This document shows, piece after piece, positions 7,686 to 15,615 of a stretch of 32,988 nt of DNA. The position numbers were made by a program, and so were the translations under genes. The stretch covers positions 1 through 32,988 of the forward strand of contig JAKITE010000018.1 in assembly GCA_021648225.1 (NCBI GenBank), given 5' to 3'. The DNA is from Paracoccaceae bacterium (GTDB taxonomy: Bacteria; Pseudomonadota; Alphaproteobacteria; Rhodobacterales; Rhodobacteraceae). Every line of letters starts with the position of its first letter. The stretch's first letter is position 1. The notes beneath the pieces are model-generated. The model made no database searches. It saw only the letters and a list, made by a program, of their open reading frames with translations, and had not been told where the DNA came from.

Positions 7686-8689
7686 GCGACGACAATGTTC
7701 TGATCAAAGCCCGCGACCTGTCGGTGCATTTTCCATTGCGGAACAAATCCATTTTTGGCCCGCCGCCGGTTGTAAAAGCCTGCGAAGGCGTCAATCTTGA
7801 CATCGCCAAAGGCAGCTTTTTCGGGCTAGTGGGCGAAAGTGGCTCGGGCAAAACCACCCTTGGCCGCGCTTTGCTAAAGGCCGCGCCAATCACCCGCGGC
7901 GAGGTGCTTTATGATGATGGCGAGGTCCAGATCGACCTGACCAATGTGGATAAAAAAGGCCTGAAAGAATACCGCAAACGCGCGCAACTTATTTTTCAAG
8001 ATCCATACGCCGCGCTTAGCCCGCGCATGACGGTGCGCGATATTATCGCCGAACCGCTGGAGGTCATGGGCCTGACCAAAACCCGCGATGAAACCGACGC
8101 GCGGGTGCGTGAAATCGCGCAGAAATGCCGGTTGAACCTCGAACATCTGCGCCGGTTTCCGCATGCGTTTTCCGGCGGGCAACGCCAACGCATTTCGATT
8201 GCGCGCGCCTTGGTTTCCAATCCGCATTTTGTGGTGGCGGATGAATCTGTGGCAGCGCTGGATGTTTCTATTCAGGCGGATGTGCTGAACCTGCTAAAAG
8301 AAATTCAGCAAGAAATGGGCCTGACATTTCTGTTTATCAGTCATGATCTTAGCGTGGTGGCGCATATTTGTGACCATGTCGCGGTGATGTATCTGGGACG
8401 CTTGGTCGAAACCGCCCCAACGCGTGAATTATTCGCCAACCCGCGCCACCCCTATACCAAGGCGTTATTGTCCGCCATTCCGTCGCTGGACCCGGATGAT
8501 CCGAACAAAGCCCAGAAACTGGAGGGTGAGATTCCGTCGCCAACCAACCCGCCACCGGGCTGCAAATTCCAGACCCGTTGTCCGAATGCGATAAATATCT
8601 GCCGTGTTGATGAACCAAAGCTGGAACATTCCAGCACCGGCCATGAGGTCGCTTGCCACCGTTGGCAGGAATTGATGGATGAGGGCTAA
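7682..8689 (+). CDS. Peptide-type ABC transporter ATPase, DppF/OppF family
   Basis: A 335-residue ATPase, last of the five-gene importer. Walker A is GESGSGKT (51-58), the Q-loop FQDPYAALSPRMTV, the signature FSGGQRQRISIARAL (from about 163), and the switch histidine lies in SHDLSV. Walker B reads VVADESVAALD, where most relatives have DEPTSALD; the catalytic glutamate is kept, so activity should not be lost. The C-terminal GCKFQTRCPNAINIC is the usual cysteine-rich oligopeptide extension. It overlaps the preceding gene by four bases (ATGA). Only about 40 bases separate it from the PaiB-like gene. Confidence 0.93.
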   Translation: MSDDNVLIKARDLSVHFPLRNKSIFGPPPVVKACEGVNLDIAKGSFFGLVGESGSGKTTLGRALLKAAPITRGEVLYDDGEVQIDLTNVDKKGLKEYRKRAQLIFQDPYAALSPRMTVRDIIAEPLEVMGLTKTRDETDARVREIAQKCRLNLEHLRRFPHAFSGGQRQRISIARALVSNPHFVVADESVAALDVSIQADVLNLLKEIQQEMGLTFLFISHDLSVVAHICDHVAVMYLGRLVETAPTRELFANPRHPYTKALLSAIPSLDPDDPNKAQKLEGEIPSPTNPPPGCKFQTRCPNAINICRVDEPKLEHSSTGHEVACHRWQELMDEG

Positions 8690-8731
8690 ATGCGGCTTGC
8701 AGCATTGCGGGGCTTCCCCTAGCCTCAGCCC

Positions 8732-9355
8732 ATGCATCCAAACTCGATATTTCGAAAAACCGATAGTCAGACTGCGCTCGCTTTTGCGCAAGCGCGCGGC
8801 TTTGGCACGCTAGGTATCAACGGCAGCGATGGCCCTCTGGCTGCGCATATTCCGTTTATTCTGTCGGATGATGGCAGCAAAGCCATGTTCCATATGCTGC
8901 GCTCCAACCCGATTGCCCGAATGGGTAATGATGCCAAAGCATTGCTGGTTGTGAACGGGCCGGATGCCTATATATCGCCGGACTGGTACGGGGTTGAACA
9001 ACAAGTTCCGACATGGAATTACATCGCTGTGCATCTGCGCGGCAGTCTGAAAATCCTGCCTTCTGAGGCACTAAAACCACATCTTCGTGCGCTGTCCAGC
9101 CATTTTGAACAGCAGCTATTGCCCAAACCCGTTTGGCTATTGGATAAGGTATCAAGTGAAAACCAGGCAAAAATGACACGGATGATTATTCCTGCTGAAT
9201 TAGAGATCACCAAAATTGATTCCACATGGAAACTTGGTCAGAATAAACCTGACAAAGCACGGATTTTGGCCGCAAAGGTGCTGGAAACCAGCCCGCTTGG
9301 CATGATGCAAACCGAATTGGCGCAATGGATGTGCGATGCAGATAAAGGAAACTGA
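8732..9355 (+). CDS. FMN-binding, PaiB-like protein (negative regulator / flavin-binding split-barrel)
   Basis: A 207-residue protein starting MHPNSIFRKTD. It has GFGTLGINGSDGPLAAHIPF and the diagnostic PDWYGVEQQVPTWNYIAVHL of the PaiB family. PaiB was named for a Bacillus subtilis repressor of protease and sporulation genes; members have an FMN-binding-like split barrel and most have no known role. No clear ribosome site precedes the ATG, but the start matches the family pattern. A small GGGG-CTT-CCCC hairpin lies just upstream. It may be cotranscribed with the ABC operon before it and the GST gene after it. Function beyond the family is not inferred. Confidence 0.85.
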   Translation: MHPNSIFRKTDSQTALAFAQARGFGTLGINGSDGPLAAHIPFILSDDGSKAMFHMLRSNPIARMGNDAKALLVVNGPDAYISPDWYGVEQQVPTWNYIAVHLRGSLKILPSEALKPHLRALSSHFEQQLLPKPVWLLDKVSSENQAKMTRMIIPAELEITKIDSTWKLGQNKPDKARILAAKVLETSPLGMMQTELAQWMCDADKGN

Positions 9356-9356
9356 T

Positions 9357-9974
9357 ATGAAACTTTTCTACGCTCCGACCTCGCCTTATGTGCGCAAAAT
9401 TATGATTGCCCTGATCGAAACCGGACAATTGGAAAAGGTTGAAATGGTGCCGGTCAAGGTATCGCCAATCAACCCCGGTGATATTGTGCCGGATAATAAC
9501 CCGCTTGGAAAAATACCCTGCCTTATTCGTAATAACGGCAAGCCGATTTTTGATAGCAGGGTAATTTGCCGGTATCTTGATACCATGCATAATGGCGCAA
9601 AACTGTATCCGAATGACAGCACGTTATGGGATACACTAACGCTGGAAGCGCTTGGCGAGGGCATAAACGAAGCCGCGATTTTAATCGCATATGAACGCAT
9701 GCTGCGCCCCGAGGCCCAGCAATCATCCGACTGGATCGAGGCCCAATGGCTGAAAATCAGCCGCGCGCTGGACAGTATTGAAAACGATTGGATGGTGCAT
9801 TTGAACGGCACGCCCGATATGGCCTGTTACGGGATTGGCGCCGCGCTTGGCTATCTGGATCTGCGCCATGATGATCGGGGCTGGCGCGACAACCACCTGA
9901 AACTGGCCACATGGGAAGCCGGGTTTGCAAAACGCCCTGCCATGGTTTCAACCGTTCCCGAATTGCCTAAATAG
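9357..9974 (+). CDS. Glutathione S-transferase family protein
   Basis: A 205-residue protein with a thioredoxin-fold N-terminal domain: MKLFYAPTSPYVRKIMIALI, then NPLGKIPCLI with the cis-proline, and FDSRVICRYLD, where DSR binds the glutamyl part of glutathione. An all-helical C-terminal domain follows (about 85-200). Such proteins conjugate glutathione to electrophiles or act as thiol reductases. SPYVRK suggests a serine-type active site. The frame is open from 9336, but the ATG at 9357 has AAGGA at a suitable distance and fits the family start. It is one base after the PaiB-like stop and directly before the EamA gene, so the three are probably cotranscribed. Confidence 0.88.
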   Translation: MKLFYAPTSPYVRKIMIALIETGQLEKVEMVPVKVSPINPGDIVPDNNPLGKIPCLIRNNGKPIFDSRVICRYLDTMHNGAKLYPNDSTLWDTLTLEALGEGINEAAILIAYERMLRPEAQQSSDWIEAQWLKISRALDSIENDWMVHLNGTPDMACYGIGAALGYLDLRHDDRGWRDNHLKLATWEAGFAKRPAMVSTVPELPK

Positions 9975-10877
9975 GTGGAAACCAAACCTCAGCCATTGCG
10001 CGCCGCGATTATGATTTTAATCGCTAGCGCCATGTTTGCAGGGCTGACCATTATTGCCAAAGCATTGGGAACAGGGTTTGGCGGGGATGCTCTGCACCCG
10101 TTTATGGTTAGCGGCGGGCGGTTTTTGTTTGCCTTTATCGGTTTGATGATCGGCGCGACCATATTCAGGCCCAAAATCCAGAACCCGTCTTTGCCATTGC
10201 ATTTCGGGCGCTCGTTTTCCGGCTGGTTGGGGGTGACATTGATGTTTGCTGCGGTGGCGCGCATGCCGGTTTCGGATGCCACGGCGATCAATTTCCTTAA
10301 TCCGGCTTTTGGCATGGTATTCGCAGTTTTCCTGCTGGGTGAAAAAATCGGTAAATTCCGCTGGATAGCGGCGGGGATTGCATTACTGGGCGCAGCGGTT
10401 TTATTGCGCCCCGGCATTGGGGTATTTCAACCGGTGGCGTTGCTGGCGCTGGCAGCGGCAGTGATGATCGGGCTTGAGATTGTCTTGATCAAAAAACTGA
10501 CAGGGCGCGAATCGCCGTTTCAAATCCTTATCATTAACAATTCAATCGGGTTACTGATTGCCGGAACCGCAGCGGCTTTTGTCTGGACCAGCCCGAGCCT
10601 GATTCAATGGGGGCTGTTGGCGGTGATCGGCTTTTCAATGATCGGCATTCAGATATTGTTTATCACAGCCATGCGCGCTGCTGATGCCAGCTTTGTCATG
10701 CCGTTTATGTATTCAACCCTGATATTTGCCACGCTTTATGATTTCTGGATATATGGCGTGGTGCCGGATTCAATCAGCTTTATCGGTGCCGGAATCATTC
10801 TGTTTGGTGTTATTTTTCTGGCATGGCGCGAGGCGTTAAATCAGCGCAACGCAGTAATAAAGGACGCGCCATCCTGA
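9975..10877 (+). CDS. EamA-family (DMT superfamily) transporter
   Basis: A 300-residue membrane protein with about ten hydrophobic segments in two EamA repeats. FLNPAFGMVFAVFLLGEKIG in the first half is the usual EamA motif, and the second half ends GAGIILFGVIFLAWRE. Members export metabolites or amino acids; no substrate can be named. The start is a GTG directly after the stop of the GST gene with no clear ribosome site, so it is probably translated by coupling. A later ATG at 10011 is possible but would cut into the first membrane segment. The 3' end overlaps the convergent recF by 37 bases. Confidence 0.85.
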   Translation: METKPQPLRAAIMILIASAMFAGLTIIAKALGTGFGGDALHPFMVSGGRFLFAFIGLMIGATIFRPKIQNPSLPLHFGRSFSGWLGVTLMFAAVARMPVSDATAINFLNPAFGMVFAVFLLGEKIGKFRWIAAGIALLGAAVLLRPGIGVFQPVALLALAAAVMIGLEIVLIKKLTGRESPFQILIINNSIGLLIAGTAAAFVWTSPSLIQWGLLAVIGFSMIGIQILFITAMRAADASFVMPFMYSTLIFATLYDFWIYGVVPDSISFIGAGIILFGVIFLAWREALNQRNAVIKDAPS

Positions 10878-11950
10878 TCTGAAACATGGCACATCATGGC
10901 CGCACCCCCCAGCGATTCAAACAGTTCCGCGCCGGTTCCGGTCAGCCATGCTTGCGCGTTTAGCGCGGTGATTTCTGCATAAAGCGCGGCGCGGCGATCA
11001 GCATCCAGATGGGCGGCGACCTCGTCCAGCAGTAAAATTGGCGGCGCGCCGTAATCTGCCGCCAAAGCACGGGCATTGGCAAGGATCAGCGAGATCAACA
11101 GGGCTTTTTGCTCGCCGGTTGAACAGGATTTGGCAGCAACGTTTTTGGCTGCATAAACCGCATGAAGATCAGCGCGATGTGGCCCCGACAAACTGCGCCC
11201 TGCTGCCATATCGCGGCCGCGCCCCGATTGTAGCGCCGCATAAAGACTGTCTGTGGCCAATTCCGGTTGGTGTTCATCCGCCGATAACAAGGTCAGATCA
11301 GCTTGCGGAAATGCGGTTTTTGCGCCGATTTGGGCTTTTTGCAACCGAGCCAGAACATCAACACGGTTTTGCGAAATTTCCGCGCCAGATTGGGCCATTT
11401 GCAATTCCAGCGCGTCGTACCAAGCTGCATCACGGACTTGGTCTTTTAACAACCGGTTGCGCTCGCGCATGGATTTTTCATATTTTAAGCTGGCTTCGGC
11501 GTGGGAAGGGTGAAATGTCATCACCATCCGGTCCAGAAACCGGCGGCGTTCCGATGCACCCTCAAGCCATAACCTGTCCATCACCGGCACCAGCCAAAGA
11601 ATACGTGCAATTTCACCCAGCACGATTTGCGGCTTTTTTTTGCCATCAATTTCCACAAAACGCCCCGTATCAGGTATGCTTTTGGTCGAAACCTCGTGTC
11701 GGGTTGACAGGGTGTTAATTTCAGCACTGACTTTCCAGCCCAGATTTTCAGGGTGGCGCATCAATTCATCCGCCGCCGCGCGGCGCAAACCACGCCCGGG
11801 CGACAGCATGGATATGGCCTCCAGAATGTTGGTTTTGCCGGCGCCATTTGGCCCGTAAAGCGCGATTATGCCTGCATCAGGTTCAATAAAAGCCGACTTG
11901 TACGATCGGAAATGCGACAGCCACAACCCCGTGATGGCAAGGTCAGGCAT
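10841..11950 (-). CDS. recF: DNA replication and repair protein RecF
   Basis: A 369-residue SMC-like ATPase. It opens LAITGLWLSHFRSYKS, the RecF signature. Walker A is GPNGAGKTN (about 33-41), SERRRFLDRMV is the mid-protein RecF motif, the ABC signature is STGEQKALL and Walker B is ILLLDEVAAHLD. RecF helps load RecA at gaps in single-stranded DNA with RecO and RecR. The start overlaps the dnaN stop by one base (TAATG), the usual coupling of the dnaA-dnaN-recF operon. Its 3' end overlaps the convergent EamA gene by 37 bases, so no terminator lies between the two. gyrB, often next in other bacteria, is absent, as expected for this group. Confidence 0.95.
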   Translation of the reverse strand: MPDLAITGLWLSHFRSYKSAFIEPDAGIIALYGPNGAGKTNILEAISMLSPGRGLRRAAADELMRHPENLGWKVSAEINTLSTRHEVSTKSIPDTGRFVEIDGKKKPQIVLGEIARILWLVPVMDRLWLEGASERRRFLDRMVMTFHPSHAEASLKYEKSMRERNRLLKDQVRDAAWYDALELQMAQSGAEISQNRVDVLARLQKAQIGAKTAFPQADLTLLSADEHQPELATDSLYAALQSGRGRDMAAGRSLSGPHRADLHAVYAAKNVAAKSCSTGEQKALLISLILANARALAADYGAPPILLLDEVAAHLDADRRAALYAEITALNAQAWLTGTGAELFESLGGAAMMCHVSDQDGASFITALR

Positions 11951-13068
11951 TACACCCGCATCGGCATCACAACGTAAATGGCGCTGTCATCATTGCCTTC
12001 GCGCATCAAGGTCGGGTCGCCTGATGAATTAAACATGAACACCGCGTTTTCGCGGTCAACCTGATTTGCGATTTCCAGCAGGTATTTGGCGTTAAAGCCA
12101 ATTTCCAGCGGTTCATCGCTATAGGCTACCGCCAGTTCCTCATCCGCCGCGCCACTATCGGGGGCGTTGACCGACAAGACCAGCCGGTCTTCATCCAACG
12201 TCAATTTCACTGCGCGCGAACGTTCGGATGAAACGGTGGAAACCCGATCAACGGCGCTGGCGAATTCTTTGGCGTCGACTTCCAGCCGTTTGGTGTTGCC
12301 GCTGGGAATCACCCGTGTGTAATCGGGGAAAGACCCGTCAATAACCTTGCTGGTCAGGGTGATTTCCGGCGTGGCAAACCGGATTTTGGTTTCCGAGACC
12401 GAAACCGCAATCATCGCATTGTCATCATCCAGCAATTTGCGCAGTTCGTTCACTGTTTTGCGCGGGACAATTACGCCGGGCAAATCGCCTGCACCGTCGG
12501 GCAGGTCCGCATCAATGCGCGCAAGGCGATGGCCATCGGTGGCTACACAGCGCAAAACGCGCCCGTCAGCCGAATCGCTGGCGTGGAAATAGACGCCATT
12601 CAGGTAATAACGGGTTTCCTCGGTGGAAATGGCAAATTTGGCTTTGTCAAACAAACGTCGCAATACCGGAGCTTTGCAGCCGAAATTACACTCGTAATCG
12701 CTGCTGGCCATAATCGGGAAATCTTCGCGGGGTAAGGTTGCAAGGCTGAAATGCGACCGCCCGGCTTTGATTTCCAGCCGGCCCGATGCGCCATCATCAT
12801 GCAATTCAACCATCGCCCCATCAGGCAATTTACGCACAATTTCATGCAGCATATGGGCCGGAACCGTGGTAGCACCGCTGCGTTCAACCACGGCGGCGCC
12901 CTTGTCGATCACCTCGATATCCAGATCGGTGGCGCGAAAATGGATTTCTGCGCCCTCGGCCTCGATCAGAACATTGGCCAGAATAGGGATGGTATTGCGC
13001 CGCTCTACAACCGATTGGGCGCGGCTCATGGCGCTAAGAAGGGCAGAGCGTTCGATACTAGCTTTCAT
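11950..13068 (-). CDS. dnaN: DNA polymerase III subunit beta (sliding clamp)
   Basis: A 372-residue clamp protein with the N-terminal pattern SVVERRNTIPILANVLIEAE and the terminal YVVMPMRV that closes most beta clamps. The dimeric ring encircles DNA and tethers DNA polymerase III and many repair enzymes. A GTG at 13077 lies in frame, but the ATG at 13068 gives the family start MKASIERSALL, so I prefer it; the GAGGA ahead of the ATG is unusually close. It lies 62 bases downstream of dnaA on the same strand and is coupled to recF. Confidence 0.96.
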   Translation of the reverse strand: MKASIERSALLSAMSRAQSVVERRNTIPILANVLIEAEGAEIHFRATDLDIEVIDKGAAVVERSGATTVPAHMLHEIVRKLPDGAMVELHDDGASGRLEIKAGRSHFSLATLPREDFPIMASSDYECNFGCKAPVLRRLFDKAKFAISTEETRYYLNGVYFHASDSADGRVLRCVATDGHRLARIDADLPDGAGDLPGVIVPRKTVNELRKLLDDDNAMIAVSVSETKIRFATPEITLTSKVIDGSFPDYTRVIPSGNTKRLEVDAKEFASAVDRVSTVSSERSRAVKLTLDEDRLVLSVNAPDSGAADEELAVAYSDEPLEIGFNAKYLLEIANQVDRENAVFMFNSSGDPTLMREGNDDSAIYVVMPMRV

Positions 13069-13130
13069 AATCCTCACCAGTCATATTGTTGGAAAAATAT
13101 CCTAGCCGTTTGGCAGGGATATTCAAGGCC

Positions 13131-14474
13131 TTATGCTTCCAGCATGCGACGTAAAAGTTCAACATCTTCGGCAACCTGACTATCGGAAAGCTTTAGCGCC
13201 TCGATACGCTTAACCGCGTGGATCACCGTGGTGTGGTCCCGCCCGCCAAATTTGCGGCCAATTTCCGGCAAGGATTTCGAGGTCAGCATCTTTGACAAAA
13301 ACATTGCCACCTGTCGAGGCCGTGCCACTGCGCGGGCGCGACGGGCGGAAAGCAAATCAGACATACGCAGGTTAAAATGATCAGCCACCTTGCGCTGGAT
13401 TTCATCAATCGTGACCTTGCGTTCCGAGGCGCGCAAAATATCGGTCAGGCATTCCTGCGCCATATCCAGCGTGATTTCACGCCCGACCAGCGACGAAAAC
13501 GCGATCAGGCGGGTTAATGCGCCCTCCAGCACCCGCACATTGGAGGAAATCCGGTGCGCCAGAAATTCCAGCACTTTCGGGTCCATTTCAACGCCGGGGT
13601 TTTGTTTGATCTGGGCTTCGGCTTTGGAATGCAGAATGCCAAGGCGGAGTTCATAATCAGTTGGGTGCAGATCAACCACCAGCCCGCATTGCAGACGCGA
13701 ACGAATGCGTTCCTCCAGCCCGTCGATCTCACCGGGGGCGCGATCTGCTGAAATAATGATTTGTTTGTTGGCTTCGATCAGCGCATTAAATGTATGGAAA
13801 AACTCATCTTGGGTGGAATTTTTGCCTGCAATGAATTGCACATCATCCACCATCAACACATCAACCGAACGGAACAATTCCTTAAACGTATACATATCCT
13901 TGAACCGCAAAGCCTGCACAAAACGGTGCATGAATTGTTCGGCAGAAATATACAAAACCCGTGCGCGGGGATCACGGGCTTTTACTTCATGGGCGATGGC
14001 GTGCATCAGGTGGGTTTTGCCGAGGCCAACGCCACCATATAAAAACAACGGGTTAAACGAAACGGGGCCGCCTTCTGCCACGCGGCGCGCGGCGGCATGG
14101 GCCAGCTCGTTTGGTTTACCAACCACAAAACCGTCAAAGGTAAACCGGTCATCCAAAGGCGATGAGGGCAGTTCTTTTTCCTGAGGCTTGGGCGCAGCAG
14201 ATTTTACAGCGGGTTTTGCGGCCGTTGATTTATGCGCTGCTGCATTAAATTCCAAACGGTCAACGCGGGTTTCCTCAACCGAAAACAGGTGCAGGATTGC
14301 ATCGCCATAATTGCGCGAAACCCAGTTGCCCATAAAACTTGTCGGCACGGTAAACCGCGCAACCGCGTTTTCCACGCCGTCAAAAACCAACGGATCAATC
14401 CAGTTTTTGAACGCATCGCCGCCGATCGAGGCGTGTAATTCCGTGCGTATTCTTCCCCAGCTATTCTTTTCCAT
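13131..14474 (-). CDS. dnaA: Chromosomal replication initiator protein DnaA
   Basis: A 447-residue AAA+ initiator. Domain I is residues 1-75 and domain II a short Ala/Pro/Lys linker (about 78-105). Domain III has Walker A GGVGLGKTH (147-155) and Walker B VLMVDDVQF (from about 206). Domain IV ends with RKFGGRDHTTVIHAVKRIE, the DNA-recognition helix motif for DnaA boxes. A GTG at 14498 is in frame, but the ATG at 14474 follows AGGGA and fits the family start, so I chose it. It melts the origin and regulates its own gene in many bacteria. The gene lies 59 bases downstream of the rhodanese gene; a candidate promoter overlapping a DnaA box lies before that gene. dnaN and recF follow. Confidence 0.96.
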   Translation of the reverse strand: MEKNSWGRIRTELHASIGGDAFKNWIDPLVFDGVENAVARFTVPTSFMGNWVSRNYGDAILHLFSVEETRVDRLEFNAAAHKSTAAKPAVKSAAPKPQEKELPSSPLDDRFTFDGFVVGKPNELAHAAARRVAEGGPVSFNPLFLYGGVGLGKTHLMHAIAHEVKARDPRARVLYISAEQFMHRFVQALRFKDMYTFKELFRSVDVLMVDDVQFIAGKNSTQDEFFHTFNALIEANKQIIISADRAPGEIDGLEERIRSRLQCGLVVDLHPTDYELRLGILHSKAEAQIKQNPGVEMDPKVLEFLAHRISSNVRVLEGALTRLIAFSSLVGREITLDMAQECLTDILRASERKVTIDEIQRKVADHFNLRMSDLLSARRARAVARPRQVAMFLSKMLTSKSLPEIGRKFGGRDHTTVIHAVKRIEALKLSDSQVAEDVELLRRMLEA

Positions 14475-14533
14475 TCCGTCCCTAATTCGTCTCGGCACTA
14501 TTTCGCGCCATTATTGTTCAAATTGCTTATTTG

Positions 14534-14983
14534 TTAAGTTTGCCGCCACGGCAGATCATGGGTTTTCCAGCCGTTTACCTGTCCGCGTTGTTTGGCATCG
14601 TTCAAATCGCCTTCAAACCCTTCGGACACATTAACACATACGGTTTTCCGGCCAATTTCAGCAGCTGCTTCGGTAACAAAATCTGCGGCATCCAAGGACC
14701 GCACACCGGATCGACAAATAAAATAAATGGTTGTCGGGAATCTGTCGCCAAAGCGCGAGAATAATTCTCCGGCAAAGCCCTGGTTTACTGCCATATCGGG
14801 AAAGGCCAGCCATTCAACGCGGATAACCTGTTTGTCCAGATCATCCAGATCAGGCCCGCCGACATAGCTCCATTCCGATTTGGTGCGCACATCAACCAGA
14901 ACCGAACACGGGTCCGAGGCGAGGCCTTTCCAAGCCGCTTTTGGCGTGACTTCGGCAACAATAATTTCGGCAGTCTCGGGCAT
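14534..14983 (-). CDS. Rhodanese-like sulfurtransferase domain protein
   Basis: A 149-residue single-domain protein. LVDVRTKSEWSYVG is the rhodanese entry motif and ICRSGVRS the catalytic loop, with Cys about residue 90 flanked by arginines. Such proteins carry persulfide sulfur or bind it; no partner can be named. There is only a weak ribosome site (GGA, nine bases ahead). It lies between the rpsT-side gap and dnaA, with only 59 bases to dnaA, so it is likely the first gene of the dnaA transcript. That is a notable position because changes in its transcription would affect dnaA. Confidence 0.88.
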   Translation of the reverse strand: MPETAEIIVAEVTPKAAWKGLASDPCSVLVDVRTKSEWSYVGGPDLDDLDKQVIRVEWLAFPDMAVNQGFAGELFSRFGDRFPTTIYFICRSGVRSLDAADFVTEAAAEIGRKTVCVNVSEGFEGDLNDAKQRGQVNGWKTHDLPWRQT

Positions 14984-15099
14984 TTATGTTCCATCGGTTT
15001 TAAAGCCAAAAATTGTCGCAAGACAAACATATTCGGCAGCGGAAAAATGGTTTCCACCGTGCAGAACAGGAAAATATGACGACGCTTTCAGGCAGCGAG

Positions 15100-15210
15100 C
15101 AGATTCGCAAAGCGTAAGCTCAAGCTATTGTAGGTCACAGATTCGGGCAATAGGCGCAAAGCGAGAACATCGTGAATCTGTGGATAAAAAATAAAATATA
15201 AGATTTGACA
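15100..15210. other. Candidate replication-origin-like or dnaA control region
   Basis: Between the rhodanese start and rpsT stop. CAGATTCG occurs directly at 15100-15107 and 15138-15145. GCAAAGCG occurs at 15107-15114 and 15156-15163. CACAGATTC (15136-15144) and GAATCTGTG (15174-15182) form an inverted pair. A consensus DnaA box (15179-15187) follows, then an AT-rich run (about 15184-15206). GANTC sites lie at 15102, 15140, 15174 and 15243. The layout fits an origin or a dnaA regulatory region, but only one perfect DnaA box is seen, fewer than most origins have. Confidence 0.4.
15179..15187 (+). promoter_or_regulatory. DnaA box
   Basis: TGTGGATAA is the exact reverse complement of the consensus DnaA box TTATCCACA. 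It abuts a GANTC site (GAATC, 15174-15178) and overlaps the -10 of the candidate dnaA-operon promoter. Confidence 0.7.
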
Positions 15211-15211
15211 A
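15183..15211 (-). promoter_or_regulatory. Candidate promoter of the rhodanese-dnaA-dnaN-recF operon
   Basis: On the minus strand, TTGTCA (15206-15211) and TTTATC (15183-15188) are separated by 17 AT-rich bases, just downstream of the rpsT terminator. The -10 overlaps the DnaA box, which would allow DnaA to repress its own operon. Confidence 0.4.
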
Positions 15212-15237
15212 AAGAAAAGGCACGCCAAAAGCGTGCC
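15211..15237 (-). terminator. Intrinsic terminator after rpsT
   Basis: GGCACGC (15219-15225) and GCGTGCC (15231-15237) pair with a 5-base loop. On the minus strand the stem is followed by TTTTCTTT. It lies 30 bases past the rpsT stop. Confidence 0.85.
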
Positions 15238-15266
15238 CATCAGATTCGGTATACAGTAGGTTGCGG

Positions 15267-15533
15267 TTAAGCAGCCATTGCCTTTACGCGTGCAGCAAGG
15301 CGTGAAACCTTACGGCTGGCGGTTGATTTGTGCCAAACGCCTTTGGTCACGCCGCGCATGATTTCCGGCTGGGCATTTTTCAATGCTTCGGCGGCGACTT
15401 TTTGATCACCGCCGGTAATGGCTTCTTCAACGCGACGGATGAAGGTTTTGATCCGTGTGCGACGGTTTTTGTTGATCTCGGCACGGCGTTCAGCGGTGCG
15501 GGCACGTTTTTTACTTTGGGGCGAATTTGCCAT
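15267..15533 (-). CDS. rpsT: 30S ribosomal protein S20 (bS20)
   Basis: An 88-residue, lysine/arginine-rich helical protein starting MANSPQSKKRARTAERRAE and ending in VSRLAARVKAMAA. S20 binds 16S rRNA early in 30S assembly. Its place next to dnaA is conserved in many alphaproteobacteria. A good minus-strand promoter (15575-15603) lies upstream and a terminator downstream, so it appears to be a single-gene unit. Confidence 0.95.
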   Translation of the reverse strand: MANSPQSKKRARTAERRAEINKNRRTRIKTFIRRVEEAITGGDQKVAAEALKNAQPEIMRGVTKGVWHKSTASRKVSRLAARVKAMAA

Positions 15534-15574
15534 GTATAAATTCCGGTTCTTTGCATATTGAAAGATGAAGCGCG

Positions 15575-15603
15575 TATCTACCGCCGAGTCTCGGCTAAGT
15601 CAA
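15575..15603 (-). promoter_or_regulatory. rpsT promoter with palindrome in the spacer
   Basis: On the minus strand, TTGACT (15598-15603), 17 bases, then TAGATA (15575-15580). The spacer holds the palindrome GCCGAG-T-CTCGGC (15583-15595), which includes a GANTC site at 15586-15590. The promoter is strong by consensus; the palindrome may be an operator. Confidence 0.6.
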
Positions 15604-15615
15604 CACATCCAAGCG

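Noticed and set aside
11038..11718. Plus-strand frame of 226 residues inside recF
   Set aside because: Shadow of recF, whose Walker motifs and start are clear; the frame shows no family motif.
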